Source of the DNA: Theristus sp. LFF4_11
Taxonomy: Eukaryota; Nematoda; Chromadorea; Monhysterida; Xyalidae
Assembly: GCA_030248135.1 (NCBI GenBank)
Contig: JASANC010000576.1
Coordinates: forward strand, 1-59,509
Direction: 5' to 3'
Length of the DNA stretch: 59,509 nt
Positions within the stretch are counted from its first letter, which is position 1; each line of letters opens with the position of its first letter. Both the position numbers and the translations under genes were made by a program. Shown here in pieces: positions 43,701 to 55,700 of this stretch. The notes under the pieces are model-generated. The model saw only the letters and a program-made list of their open reading frames with translations. It was not told the DNA's origin and made no database searches.

Positions 43701-46700
43701 GATTTCGTGCGAATCGGCCGTGGAAATTGGCGAAAACGGTCCAGAAACGAAAAACAATAAAAGGTTGTTTTTCAGGGTAATTCAATGCGCTGATCACGGA
43801 TTTTGAGTTAGTTTTTTTATGTGAGCAACTCTAGATACTGAATCGTGACGATTTCGGGCGAATCGGCCGTAGAAATTGGCGAAATTGGTCCAGAAATGAA
43901 AAACAAAAAAATGGTGTTTTCCATGGTAATTCAATGCGCTGATCACGGATTCTGGGTTAGTTTTATTATGTGAGCAATTCTAGGTACTGAATCGGTACGA
44001 TTTCGGGCGAATCGGCCGTGGAAATTGGCGAAATCGGTCCAAAAATGAAAAACAAGAAAACTGTGTTTTCAAGGGTAATTCAATGCGCTGATAACAGATT
44101 TTGGGTTAGTTTTCTTACGTGAGCAACTTTAGATACCGAATCGTGACGATTTCGGGCGAATCGGCCGTGGAAATAGCATGGGCGAAATTGGCCTAAAAAA
44201 CGAAAAATGAAAAAACCTGAGTTGTCCGGGGTTTAGAAGAATGTGTGACCAACGTATTGTGATTTTGGTCCGACCTTCGCGGCTTATGTAAAAGTCAGAA
44301 TATTATCTAAAAATGCGGGAGACGCATATAAAAGGAGGAATATGACCTTGTGTAAGCAGTGAAAGACTTGGCTCGACAACGCTTTTCAAGTCTCTGATGT
44401 GGTACACACGGATACAAGTACATAAGAGTCATATTTTTGCGCCGTTTATTCTTTATTTCGGTTGCAAGTGGCAACCCTCGTACATTATAGACAAATGACA
44501 CTTTCACATTTGTTTTTTTTTCTAGCATTTAGCGACCACTAAAACCACTAAAATAACGATCAGACTTTAGATCGCTGACACTGGTTTGCACAAAGTGTAT
44601 CGCAGAGGCGTTGGGACACGCAAGGTCTCCTTCTGTGGCAATGACTCACCGGTTTATCCTCTCACAAGAGTTTGGTAAAAAGGGTGAAAATCAACGGAAG
44701 ACAACACTTTTTGCACTGGTGCTGCTGTATGCACAGCGGTGCGTACGTTAGCAACAACAACAATTGTCACCCTCGTGGCCTGGTGGTAGTGCGTTAGACT
44801 ACAGTCTGTGCGCTCGGGGGATCGAGCCCCGCCGAGGGGTATGTAGGCACTTAATGACAGAGAAAACTCGATGGGCTCCCTACTCAATGGCGTTCTGTAC
44901 GCTTCTCTGGGTTAGCCCTGGCTAAAAACATCGCCTAAAAATCCCAACAAAACAACAACAACAACAACAACGATAAAGCTACATGCAGCAATATTTTGCA
45001 ATTTCTGATGTTTCTGTTTTTGCACAAAATTTACAGAATTTCGCACATGGTGTGATTTTAGACTAAACTGAAGAGGACAATTGAAAAATAACTTCAACGT
45101 TTTTACGCTTTTCAGCAAGCTTTTAAACAACAAACGCGGCGCAAAAATATAACTCTTATGTACTTGTATCCGTGTGTACCACATCAGAGACTTGAAAAGC
45201 GTTGTCGAGCCAAGTCTTTCACTGCTTACACAAGGTCATATTCCTCCTTTTATATGCGTCTCCCGCATTTTTAGATACTGAATCGTGACGATTTCGGGCG
45301 AATCGGCCGTCGAAATTGGCGAAATCGGTCCAGAAACGAAAAACAAGAAAAGGATGTTTTCCAGGGTAATTCAATGCGCTGATTACGGATTTTGGGTTAG
45401 TTTTCTTACGTGAGCAACTCTAGATACTGAATCGTGACGATTTCGGGCGAATCGGCCGTGGAAATTGGCGAAATCGGTCCAGAAACGAAAAATAAGAAAA
45501 GGATGTTTTCCAGGGTAATTCAATGCGCTGATCACGGATTTTGTGTTAGTTTTTTTATGTGAGCAACTCTAGATACTGAATCGTGACGATTTCGGGCGAA
45601 TCGGCCGTGGAAATTGGCGAAATTGGTCCAGAAATGAAAAACAAAAAAAAACGGTGTTTTCCATGGTAATTAAATACACTGATCACGGATTTTGTGATAG
45701 TTTTTTCATGTGAGCAACTCTAGATACCGAATCGTGACGATTTCGGGCGAATCGGCCGTGGAATTTAGTGAAACCGGTCCAGAAATGAAAAACAAGAAGT
45801 CGGTGTTTTCTATGGTAATTCATTGCGCCGATCACGGCTTTTGGGTCAGTTTTCTTATGTGAGCAATTTCTAGGTACTGAATCGTGACGATTTTGGGCGA
45901 ATCGGCCGTAGAAATAGCATAGACGAAATTGGCCTAAAAACGAAAAATGAAAAACCTGAGTTGTGTGCCCAACGTATTGTGATTTTGGTCCGACCTTCGG
46001 GGCTTATGTAAAAGTCAGAATATTATCTAAAAATGCGGGAGACGCATATAAAAGGAGGAATATGGCCTTGTGTAAGCAGTGAAAGACTTGGCTCGACAAC
46101 CTTTTCAAGTCTCTGATGTGGTACACACGGATACAAGTACATAAGAGTCATATTTTTGCGCCGTTTATTTTTTATTTAGGTTGCAAGTGGCAACCCTCGT
46201 ACATTGTAGACAAATGAAACTTTCACATTTGCCTTTTTCTAGCATTTAGCGACCTCTAAAACCACTAAAATAACGATCAGACTTTAGATCGCTGACACTG
46301 GTTTGCACAAAGTGTATCGCAGAGGCATTGGGAACGCAAGGTCTCCTTCTGTGGCAATGACTCACCGGTTTATCCTGTCACAAGAGTTTGGTAAAAAGGG
46401 TGAAAATCAACGGAAGACAACACTTTTTGCACTGGTGCTGCTGTATGCACAGCGGTGCGTACGTTAGCAACAACGATAAAGCTACATGCAGCAATGTTTT
46501 GCAATCTCTGATGTTTCTGTTTTTTGCACAGAATTTACAGTATAGCCGATTAAACATGGCAGCTTTTTTCAGGGTGCAAGGAGCGCGCGAATTTTGAATA
46601 AAAGAAAAAGAAGTTCAGAAACCAAATTGTATGCCAAATTTGACGCGTTTTTTAAGCTAATGGATTATCCGTATTATTCTGTTCATTCTTTCTCCCTTGC

Positions 46701-49700
46701 ACACATGATTGGAAATTATGTTGGCATTTTTGAAAAAGACAACTCCTAGTCAGCGACTAATCCCGCCTTGATGGACTGCCTCATTTATTCGGCCATGCTG
46801 TACAGAATTTCGCACATGATGTGATTTTAGACTAAACTGAAGAGGACAATTGAAAAATATCTAGATAACTTCAAAATTTTTACGCTTTTCAACAAGCTTG
46901 TAAACAACAAACGCGGCGCAAAAATATGACTCTTATGTACTTGTATCCGTGTGTACCACATCAGAGACTTGAAAAGGTTGTCGAGCCAAGTCTTTCACTG
47001 CTTACACAAGGCCATATTCCTCCTTTTATATGCGTCTCCCGCATTTTTAGATAATTTATATCATCTCGAAAAATTTTGGCTTATTGTGTATTGTATCGTA
47101 ACCCATTCTAATAGCCGTGCATCGCGGCAACCCTAGTCCGGAAAAATTATGCAGCTTTGTAAAACTGCCCCTGTTGGCGATGTTTTGCGCGACTTCTTAT
47201 GTTGACGAAAGCAAACAGCCGACAACACAACGCCCATCACCAGGACGCTGCCGAGGGCGAGCACTGCTTGGTAGACCGTCTGTGTGGTAGAGACAAGCGG
47301 TAGATCGTATCGTCTATAGTATCTGCTAAGAATGAGCGTTTTAGGTTTCTTTTTAAATACAGAGTGATCCAAAAAAAAAACTGAACTACTAATACTCTTA
47401 AACTAAACTAAAGCTGTTAAACTAAACTAATCGTGTTGTTTTCTTGGATCACCCCATATATGTAAAAAGAAAAGCCACCCGTTTTAAAAGGAACTAGCAC
47501 TAACGTCAAAAAAATGAACGACTGACATTTAGAACTACCAGCAACAGTTAGAGTTGAAATTCACAGCTGTGAAAGAAATATGTTGTTTAAGAGACCGTGT
47601 GGAACCAGGTGTAACATTTTGTACCCTGACGAAAAATAGATTTTGCTCAAATTTGATATGGAGCTACCCCTAGATGCCACTAAGAAAAATCCGCATCGAT
47701 TTTGCCCAGAAAGCCTTTTGGTGTGGCGCTACATGGCTCAAAACTTTGTAGGTCGAGAAAAAATCCATTTTTTGTGTCGTGCGAAATATGACCTTCTAGC
47801 GCAACTCAGAAACGTTGTTGCATATTGGTGTTAATACGAAAAATGTAGTATTATGGTTTTTTTTTAAGAAATATTTTTGTGTTTTTTTTTTTTTATTTTT
47901 TTTTTTTTTTTTGTGTTTTGTATTTATATCTGTATCCGGAAAAACGGCGGGCCCGGATGGTCTGCCAGCGGAACTGTTCAAATGTGCACCGGCGACGCTA
48001 ATCCAACGTTTGCATCAGTGGCGCATCTGGGACACGGAGCAGATTCCGCCTGAGTGGAGAGAGTCTGTCTGCATTCCGATACACAAGAAAAAATCAAGAA
48101 TGGAGTGTGTAAACTATAGAGGAATCAATCTGTTGCCGACAATCACTAAACTGTTCGAGACAATTGTGCTAGTACGCATTGCGACGCTGAGAGAGCAACT
48201 GGCGAGAGAAGAACAGGCCGGTTTTTGCGTGGGTCGGGGCACAGTCGATAACGTATTCACCCTGCGACAGCTGACGGAGACGCGAGCGCTCTACAATCGG
48301 CCGACACTGATGGCATTCCTTGATATTCGGGGGTGCCTTTGACTCTATCGACAGAGAAAGAATGTTCAATATTCTCGCCGCCGGCGGATTCCCGGCAAAA
48401 ATAATATCTCTTATAAAAACAATTTACACCGAGCAGCGTACCAAAATTCGGGCATACGGCGGCCTATCAGCAGCGTTTGAACCGAGAACCGGCGTCTGGC
48501 AGGGAGGAGTCCTCAGTCCTGTCCTGTTCACATTTGTGATGGACAGGATAATCCGACAGGCTCAGACCGACTGCGGGGACTGCTACGGCATTACCATGGG
48601 CTGCAGCGGCACGGAGGGGGGCAAATGTACTTTTGCGGCCCAAGAGATTGCGGCCTGGACGATTGCGGCCGAAGCGTAGCGGCCTGAAGGATTGCGGCCT
48701 GGACGATTGCGGCCGAAGCATAGCGGCCTGGACGATAGCGGCCTGGACGATAGCGGCCTGGACGATAGCGGCCTGGACGATAGCGGCCTGGACGATAGCG
48801 GCCTGGGACGATTGCGGCCTGGGACGTTTGCGGCCTGGGACGATTGCGGTCTGGGACGATTGCGGCCTGGGACGATTGCGGCCCGGGACGATAGCGGCCC
48901 ACAAAGTTTTCATGCTTTGTCACCTTTCCAGGTCAATTTCTGTCTATCTAAAAAATTTGCTCCAGCCATCTATATCGCCCCCCCCCAACACCCCTGCTCT
49001 GGAACAAGAATGGTTTAAGCCATCGTCGTCGTCGTGTCTGCTGCGTTTGCGTCGAATCGATCGTTGATATTTGCGCCGCTGTTAGCAATAAAATAAATTG
49101 AATTGAATGGAAATTGAATTTAAATTGAATTGAATTGAAATGAATTGTTGTAGTTTGTTGTCCGAATCCCTATGGAATGGCCGATTAAACATGGCAGCTT
49201 TTTTCAGGGTTCAAGGGACGCGCGAAATTTGAATAAAAGAAAAAAGACGTTCAGAAATCTAATTGTCTGTCAAATTTGACGTGTCTTTTTAAACGATGTG
49301 TTTCTTCGTGCTCTGTTGTTCATTCTTTTTCACTTGCACACACGATTGGGAATTATCTTGGCGTTTCTGAAAAGACAACTTCTAGTCTGCGACTGATCCC
49401 GCCTTGATGGAGAATACAAGGGGTGCCTTATTTATTCGGCCATACTATATGTTTGAAAATCCAAGATTCTGGAGGTTTGATTTGAAACAAATGCTGGGGG
49501 TGGGGTTAAGGTTGTTAAACAAAAATCGAAATTTTTTATGTGATTAAAAAAATGCCGATTAAAAAAAATTCGAAAATCTTTCCTCTAATATGCTCTGAAA
49601 ACCTTAATTTTGGCACAATTTTTTCAAAAGTTCAACAAAAATTTTCTTTGATATTACCTCGTAAAACCGTCAGTAGTCGATTTTGGACCGTTTTACCAAC

Positions 49701-52700
49701 TGATTTTAGGCTTCGACAATGAAGTGATGAAGTTTTTGAGCGTTCCACAGCTTGGCTTGCCATTTCCGATGCAGATAAGGTGACAATTCGCCTTGCAATC
49801 TGATTTCTGAACGTCCGAGCTGCTCCGTTTGCAAGCGCCACGTTGTTTGGTTGCTGTTTCGTGTCCTGTCGTCGCGCCATCATCAGAATTGATCGAATTT
49901 CAACCCGGTATGTGTGTTTTCACTTGAGCTGGGGACAATTAGTGACGTTTTGGGGGTCAAAACACTAGAAGAGGCATGGTAACGGTTTGGAAAAGGGGTA
50001 AATGAGGTCACCAAAACAAAATCTGGAAAGTTTTCGGGGGTCATTCAGGAGGCGCTTGAACATCAAATGTGGTTCTTCGAACTCCCTGGTTGATTTAGCA
50101 CACCTTTAATTTCTGAATTTTTTTTTCAATTAAAAAAATGACGATTTTTGTTTTTTTTCAACAACCCTAGGTGGGGTCTCTGGATGAGGACTCGACTCGA
50201 GCGAGACAAAAGAAGATTTTCAGATATCTAGATATTTTCATAAGAAAGTACAGTTTTAATTTTTAATGGAAATTTTTTGTTGGTTTAATTTTAAATAATT
50301 AATTGGTAGTTTAAAACTTTAATAACAAATTATAAAAAAGGCTCAGATGAAATATAGCTCTGCTCGGCGACAAGGAAAGTTGAGCATGGAAGATTTCGAT
50401 TTGGGGTTCTAAGAAAAACATACCTAATTACTAATCAAGAAACAAAAAAACTTTTTTGAAAAAAAGAAGAAAAAAACTCGTGTGCGAGAATAACATAACC
50501 AGTTGCGTGCGACAAAGACAATGACAATGCTTTAAAATTTCGTGGGCTGCAATCGTCCCAGGCCGCAATCGTCCCGGGCCGCAATCGTCCCGGGCCGCAA
50601 TCGTCCCGGGCCGCAATCGTCCCGGGCCGCAATCGCCCTGGGCCGCAATCGTCCCGGGCCGCAATCGTCCCAGGCCGCAATCCTTCAGGCCGCAATCGTC
50701 CAGGCCGCAATCCTTCAGGCCGCAATCGTCCTGGGCCGCAATCCTTCAGGCCGCAATCCTTCAGGCCGCAATGCTTCGGCCGCAATGCTTCGGCCGCTAT
50801 CTAATGGGCCGCAATCGAACGCACGCCCGGAGGGGCCACAGTTGACGACCTTCAGATCACTGGAGTTCGCGGATGACGTGGTCATATTTGCGCAGACCAC
50901 GCCCTCACTGCAGCGAGGCCTGAACGCTCTGACGAATGCAGCTGGACGGGTCGGTCTGCGTTTTGCGGCGGCAAAATGCGAATTGCTCGCCGCAGACTGG
51001 CCCGCCGGGGAAGCGGCAGATGTAACGATCGACGGCATGCAACTGCCAAGAGTCGACTCGGCGGTCTACCAGGGGGCGATAATAAACGCGAACAATGACT
51101 GTTCAGTTGATGTTCATCGGCGCATCAAGCTGTCTGCCCTGGCGTTCCACAGCCTGCGGCGGCTGTGGCGATCGCACGACGTGTCAATACGCACAAAGGC
51201 ACGAGTGTACTCGGCGTGCATCCGCTCGTCGCTGCTCTACGGCTGCGAATTGTGGTCGCTTAACAATTCAATATTAAATAAAATAAAAGTGCAAGACGAT
51301 CAGTGGCTCCGTTCCATCACCGGCACTCACTGGTCTGATCGCGTCACAAATAAAACCGTGCAACGTCGCGCATTCGGGCCGAAGGCGAACACTCAAGGCG
51401 ACATCACGCAGCTGATTCAGCTGCGACGTCTGCGGTGGCTGGGGCATGTGGCGCGCATGAGTCCGAGCCGAATTCCCGCGCGGGCGATCATGGCGTGTGC
51501 GGAGCGTGACTGGCGGCGGGCACGAGGGCGACCGAAGGTGACGTGGCGAGAGATCATAAAAACTGAGACAAAACCGCTCTACACCAACGCGAGAGGGCGC
51601 ATTCTGTTTCCGCGTTCGGAGGCGGCTGAGAAGCGAGGCGACTACAGCAGCTGGTACCGCACTATTCAGGCGAGTGCGAATGACAGGCAACGATGGTCGG
51701 CAAACATCGAGGCGATCACGTACAGAACCGGAACGGTGGTGAACGGCGTCGAGACCCGAACAACGGGAGCCGCACTGCGCGGAGCGACGAACTAAGTCAA
51801 GTAAGTCATCTATACTTATTTTTTCTTTGAAGTGCATCATATAACTTTGTTAAAAATTTAAAGAGTTTAAAAACTCTCAAAAAACATATAAAACTTTTTT
51901 TGGAAAAATCCCTTTTTTGCCATTTATGCTTTAAAACTTTGTTCGACCAAAAAAAACTTTTTTCAAGAGCAAAAATTAGCATGATATAATTTTTTTATTT
52001 CAAATCAAAAACACAGGGAGCCATCACTTAATGATGAAAATGATGAATTGTTAATAATAAATGATGGAGCACATCAAACCGTAGGTAAGGCAAACATCAA
52101 CAGTATGCCCAACCCGGAAGATGTCAATACAACCGTAGGTAAGGCAAACATCATCAAAATCAGCAACAGCAGGAAGTCACATAATCATCAGCGCATTAAC
52201 AGCATGACTCCTTGTTGCGTGCATTATTGTGCGCTATTTTCATTGAGGGGGAGTATGGTAATTCGATGAATTATGCATTGATGATGTGTACCGCGTACTG
52301 TTGATGTGCTCAATCGCTTGTATGCTTTTTACTGCACCATGTACAAAACGTTGGACATTCAAAAATCTCAATTGTCACAACATGCATGGTCTTTTTCTGA
52401 TGTCAAGATAAACCGAAATCAGTTCTGGTCACAGCAGTCGGTCAGTGCTGCGTCGAAATACGCTTATGTGCAAACGAATTGGTTGCCCAGCAACAATCCA
52501 GAAATGCGTGTCGCTTTTGTCACCCGATATCTTGCACATGATTTGTTGATGAATGGAATTGAAGTGACGCATTATTTTGGCGTGTGTTTGCATTATCCAA
52601 GTGTGTCTCATGAAAACAGTTCGTTTACTTCGCCCGTAATTGTGATAAACACGAATGCTCCTTCTGAGCCTGCAATGGTGCCAGTACAAAGAATCACCGC

Positions 52701-55700
52701 CAGATGTCTGGCAATGTTTGACCCCATGTATCCTGTCAGTGGCGGTTGTATCGGTTGTGTGCCAATGATTGCGTCATAAAATACTTTTGGTTGATGAAGG
52801 ATATTGCTGTTTTTTCTCTTCTGATGATTTTTCAACTATGTTTACTTGTTACACACTTTGAGCCAGCTGTTGTTGCTATTCGCTGTTGATTTTGCATTGT
52901 TTTTGTTGCTTTAGATGATTGCGGCGATATGGAACATGCAGAAATAAAATAAAAAATGCAGAAAAGTTTGTGGATCCAGTTATGAAAGATATGAAACAAA
53001 ACCACCAAAAGTTGAAGATCCAAGCAACCGTTTTTCAAATTCAAGAAAGCATGAAGCAACTGCGGTATGTGTTCACCTGAAAATGTTGCCACCTCTGCCG
53101 CTATATACCGCACCGCAAACCGCATGATTGTAAGATAAATTCGCGGCTGTAAATAAACAATTTGAATGACGTTCACATACACGTAAATGCTGATTGTACA
53201 GATGTTTGTCTCCATTCTCAATGATGTGCATCTCAATCAACAACAGAAACAATGTCTATTAAAATCAACAGCATCATCACTTGTTGATGTCATATACCAC
53301 TATCTTATATTGTTAATGCGTTGTTGAGAGAAACTGGCTAGTTGTCTATTAAAATCAACAGCATCATCACTTGTTGATGTCATATACCACTATCTTATAT
53401 TGTTAATGCGTTGTTGAGAGAAACTGGCTAGTTGTCTATTAAAATCAACAGAATCATCACTTGTTGATGTCATAAACCACTACTTTATATTGTTAATGCG
53501 TTGTTGACAGAAACTGGCAAGTAACATATCAACAGCACATCATAAGCTTTGGGTTCCCTCTGTTGATAACGTAAACCACTTATAGATGCGCTGTTATCGT
53601 GGAAGATGTTGGAAATAACTAAAGTCACGCAAAACTACCGTAATCCTGTACTGTTGATTAAGAAGATGTGCGTTTATACCCATCATGCAAAGTGAGGGAA
53701 GGGTTTCAATTAACAGTACACTCGCTGATGATGTGTTTTGAGCCAGAGCACATTAACACATCATCAACAGTGCATCATTTCTATCATTAAGTGACGGCTC
53801 CCTGTGAAATTTTTCATCGTTTGAGTCATGCTCGTGGTTTTTTGCCATCAAAAAGTCTTTTGTATCGTGCTAATATCACATTTTCACACCCAGATGTCAA
53901 TATGAAAAATGTAGTATTTTGCAAGGGCTTTCATGTGCCTGCAAGTATATACCAGTGGCAAGGATGCGGCCCCTTTCTAGTGGCAAAGTTGACCAAGTAC
54001 CAGCTACAACGCTATTAGTCAGTTCTGAATGGCAGCCATTTTCTCTGCTGACATTTTTTATATTCTTGTACTTTGCAGCATGATTTTTTGGGCTTTTTCA
54101 TAACACAGCATTAATTCGTTGAATAAATAATTCTACAATGAACATATAATTAGGCAAATTGTAAAATGTGAATGAAAAACATCGTTGAACATTTGAAAAA
54201 AGCTTTACTTGTGCTCGATACTGTAGTGGATGATAGTGTGCCATTCCAAAGCAGCTAACGGTTGCCTCTTTTCGATCGCGGACGCTCACCGTGTAAATGA
54301 ACGTCGTCAGCAGCTCCAAAACAGGCAATGTATACACAAACAGCAGGGCGTTGCGGCCTGCGCACAAGCAATTGCACAGCGTTTTTTGTTTGTTTTTTTT
54401 AATTTTAATAACGCTGGTGGACGTGACAAAGTCAAGAACTAGCAACAAGTTGTTGTTCTCATAAATTTATACCGTATGTTATGCCGCACGACATGTGCCA
54501 CATCGGCGCCAGTACGAGCAGTAGCCGATCGATACTGATCGCCATCCAACTGGCAACCATTGACGACTTTGACAGGACGAACAACAGACGAAACGGTTGC
54601 AGTAGACAGTAGAAACGACTCACCTGTCATTTTTAATTAATTTTTTATTGGTCCACCGGTTACGGAAGCCATAAGGTACCACTCAGGCGGAAACGGCGAA
54701 ATACAGCGCCCTGAGCCCAAGTTACACTCGGTCAAAGAAGAGAGCAGACCATTGGATATTATTGGTCCACTTCAGTATCTATACGTGTGTGTCTTGTCCT
54801 CAACGAGGTTCGAACTTTTCACCTACAGACAGAAGGTCGACAGAAGTCCCACAGCTGTGCTACGGACGCGACATTCGTTTTAAACTTTAAGTTGTTTCAA
54901 AGTGTACCTACAGTAGCTGTAGCTAAATCTAAATCGCTCCCATTTTAGCTCTGGGCTTTCATTTCAATAAAGTTTAGTTTGTTGGTGAAACTCGACTTCG
55001 ATTAAGGTAATAACACCAATGGCAGCCATTCTGAATCGTGAAACAGTCAGCCCAATCTAGCCAGTAATTAGAATCGGAGCTACCGTAAAGTCTTGCATAT
55101 AAGGTTCCTCCCACTTATAAGACCCCCACCCAAAAGTGGGCGGAGTGTCACACGGCGGGAAACCAAAAAAATTCAAATATTTAACTTGGTCGAAATCGCA
55201 CCTTGTTTATAAGGCCCGGAATTCCTAATCTTTGCTTTATAAGACCTCCTCCCACTTATTAGGTTGTCACACAAAAACTCCACTTTTTTCAGAAAATTTT
55301 GATTTTCAAATTTATATAAGGAGACCTTATATGCAAGACTTTACGGTATCTATAATACTAAGATAGTTACTGTGTGAGCTGACTGACTGACTGATTAAGT
55401 AAGTCTGTTCACATTTTCGTTCCAAAGCATTTTTTTTCAGTTTGAGCCTATTTTGCTATTTAAGTCATCATCGGCTAAAAACTTTACTGCATTTTCTAAT
55501 GACGATGTTCTTACTCCATTTTCTAATGACAAGGCAATGTTCAAATCGTCATTCTACATGACTTCGTCATCATGATGCCTTTTGCTCATTAGCAACAACT
55601 TACATACAATTTTATACATAAAGGACAAATAGCAATTTTGGTGCTCAAAATTTTATAATCGACTGCAAAAGATGAAATAAAAACCGTCTCGATCTGAAAC

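Larger units (their letters stand above)
41386..47137. mobile_element. 5.75-kb TIR element carrying a 149-bp satellite
   Basis: The outer ends actagggttgtcgcgat (left) and atcgcggcaaccctagt (right) form a 17-bp TIR with one mismatch. Inside: two diverged units of about 170 bp starting gtgttcgccctttcaa (41731-42080), 14 satellite units, an inner TIR element (44305-45277), 5 more units and a second inner element (46025-47057). No transposase frame is seen. It fills intron 5 of the 7TM receptor gene and its right end stops about 30 bp from exon 5. Confidence 0.7.
47938..51795 (+). mobile_element. Non-LTR retrotransposon reverse transcriptase, 5'-truncated, one frameshift, split by a DNA transposon
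   Basis: Part 1 (47938-48619) has RT motifs GKTAGPDGLPAELFK, CVNYRGINLLPTITKLFE, QAGFCVGRGTVDNVF, FDSIDRERM and VWQGGVLSPVLFTFVMD. Part 2 (50836-51795) continues with LEFADDVVIFA (FADD in place of YADD), then LLYGCELWSL and a C-terminal region RLRWLGHVARMSPSRIPARA / GRPKVTWREI, as in RTE/BovB-like elements. Upstream endonuclease is absent; a T-rich run precedes the start. An extra G in the GGGGG run at 48329-48333 shifts the frame between FLDIRG and AFDSIDRE. The 2208-bp insertion at 48620-50827 separates the parts. It lies in intron 4 of the 7TM gene, in the opposite orientation. Confidence 0.9.
52012..53806. mobile_element. 1.8-kb TIR element with one ORF and internal 90-bp repeats
   Basis: The left end cacagggagccatcacttaa and the right end's reverse complement cacagggagccgtcacttaa agree over 24 bp with one mismatch. 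The only shared flank is about 3 bp (aaa), so the target duplication is short or unclear; CACA-type ends with a short duplication recall the CACTA or Chapaev groups, but I cannot assign it. It contains short direct repeats (gtaggtaaggcaaacatca at 52081 and 52136), a 157-codon ORF and a triple 90-bp repeat. Confidence 0.8.

Noticed and set aside
47815..48342. RT beginning at 47815
   Set aside because: The first 40 codons come from a T-rich run and an unrelated repeat fragment; RT similarity starts near 47938.
50542..51795. A 417-codon intact retrotransposon protein
   Set aside because: Its first 98 codons are the terminal array and tip of GGCC-array element 4; true RT sequence begins at 50836.
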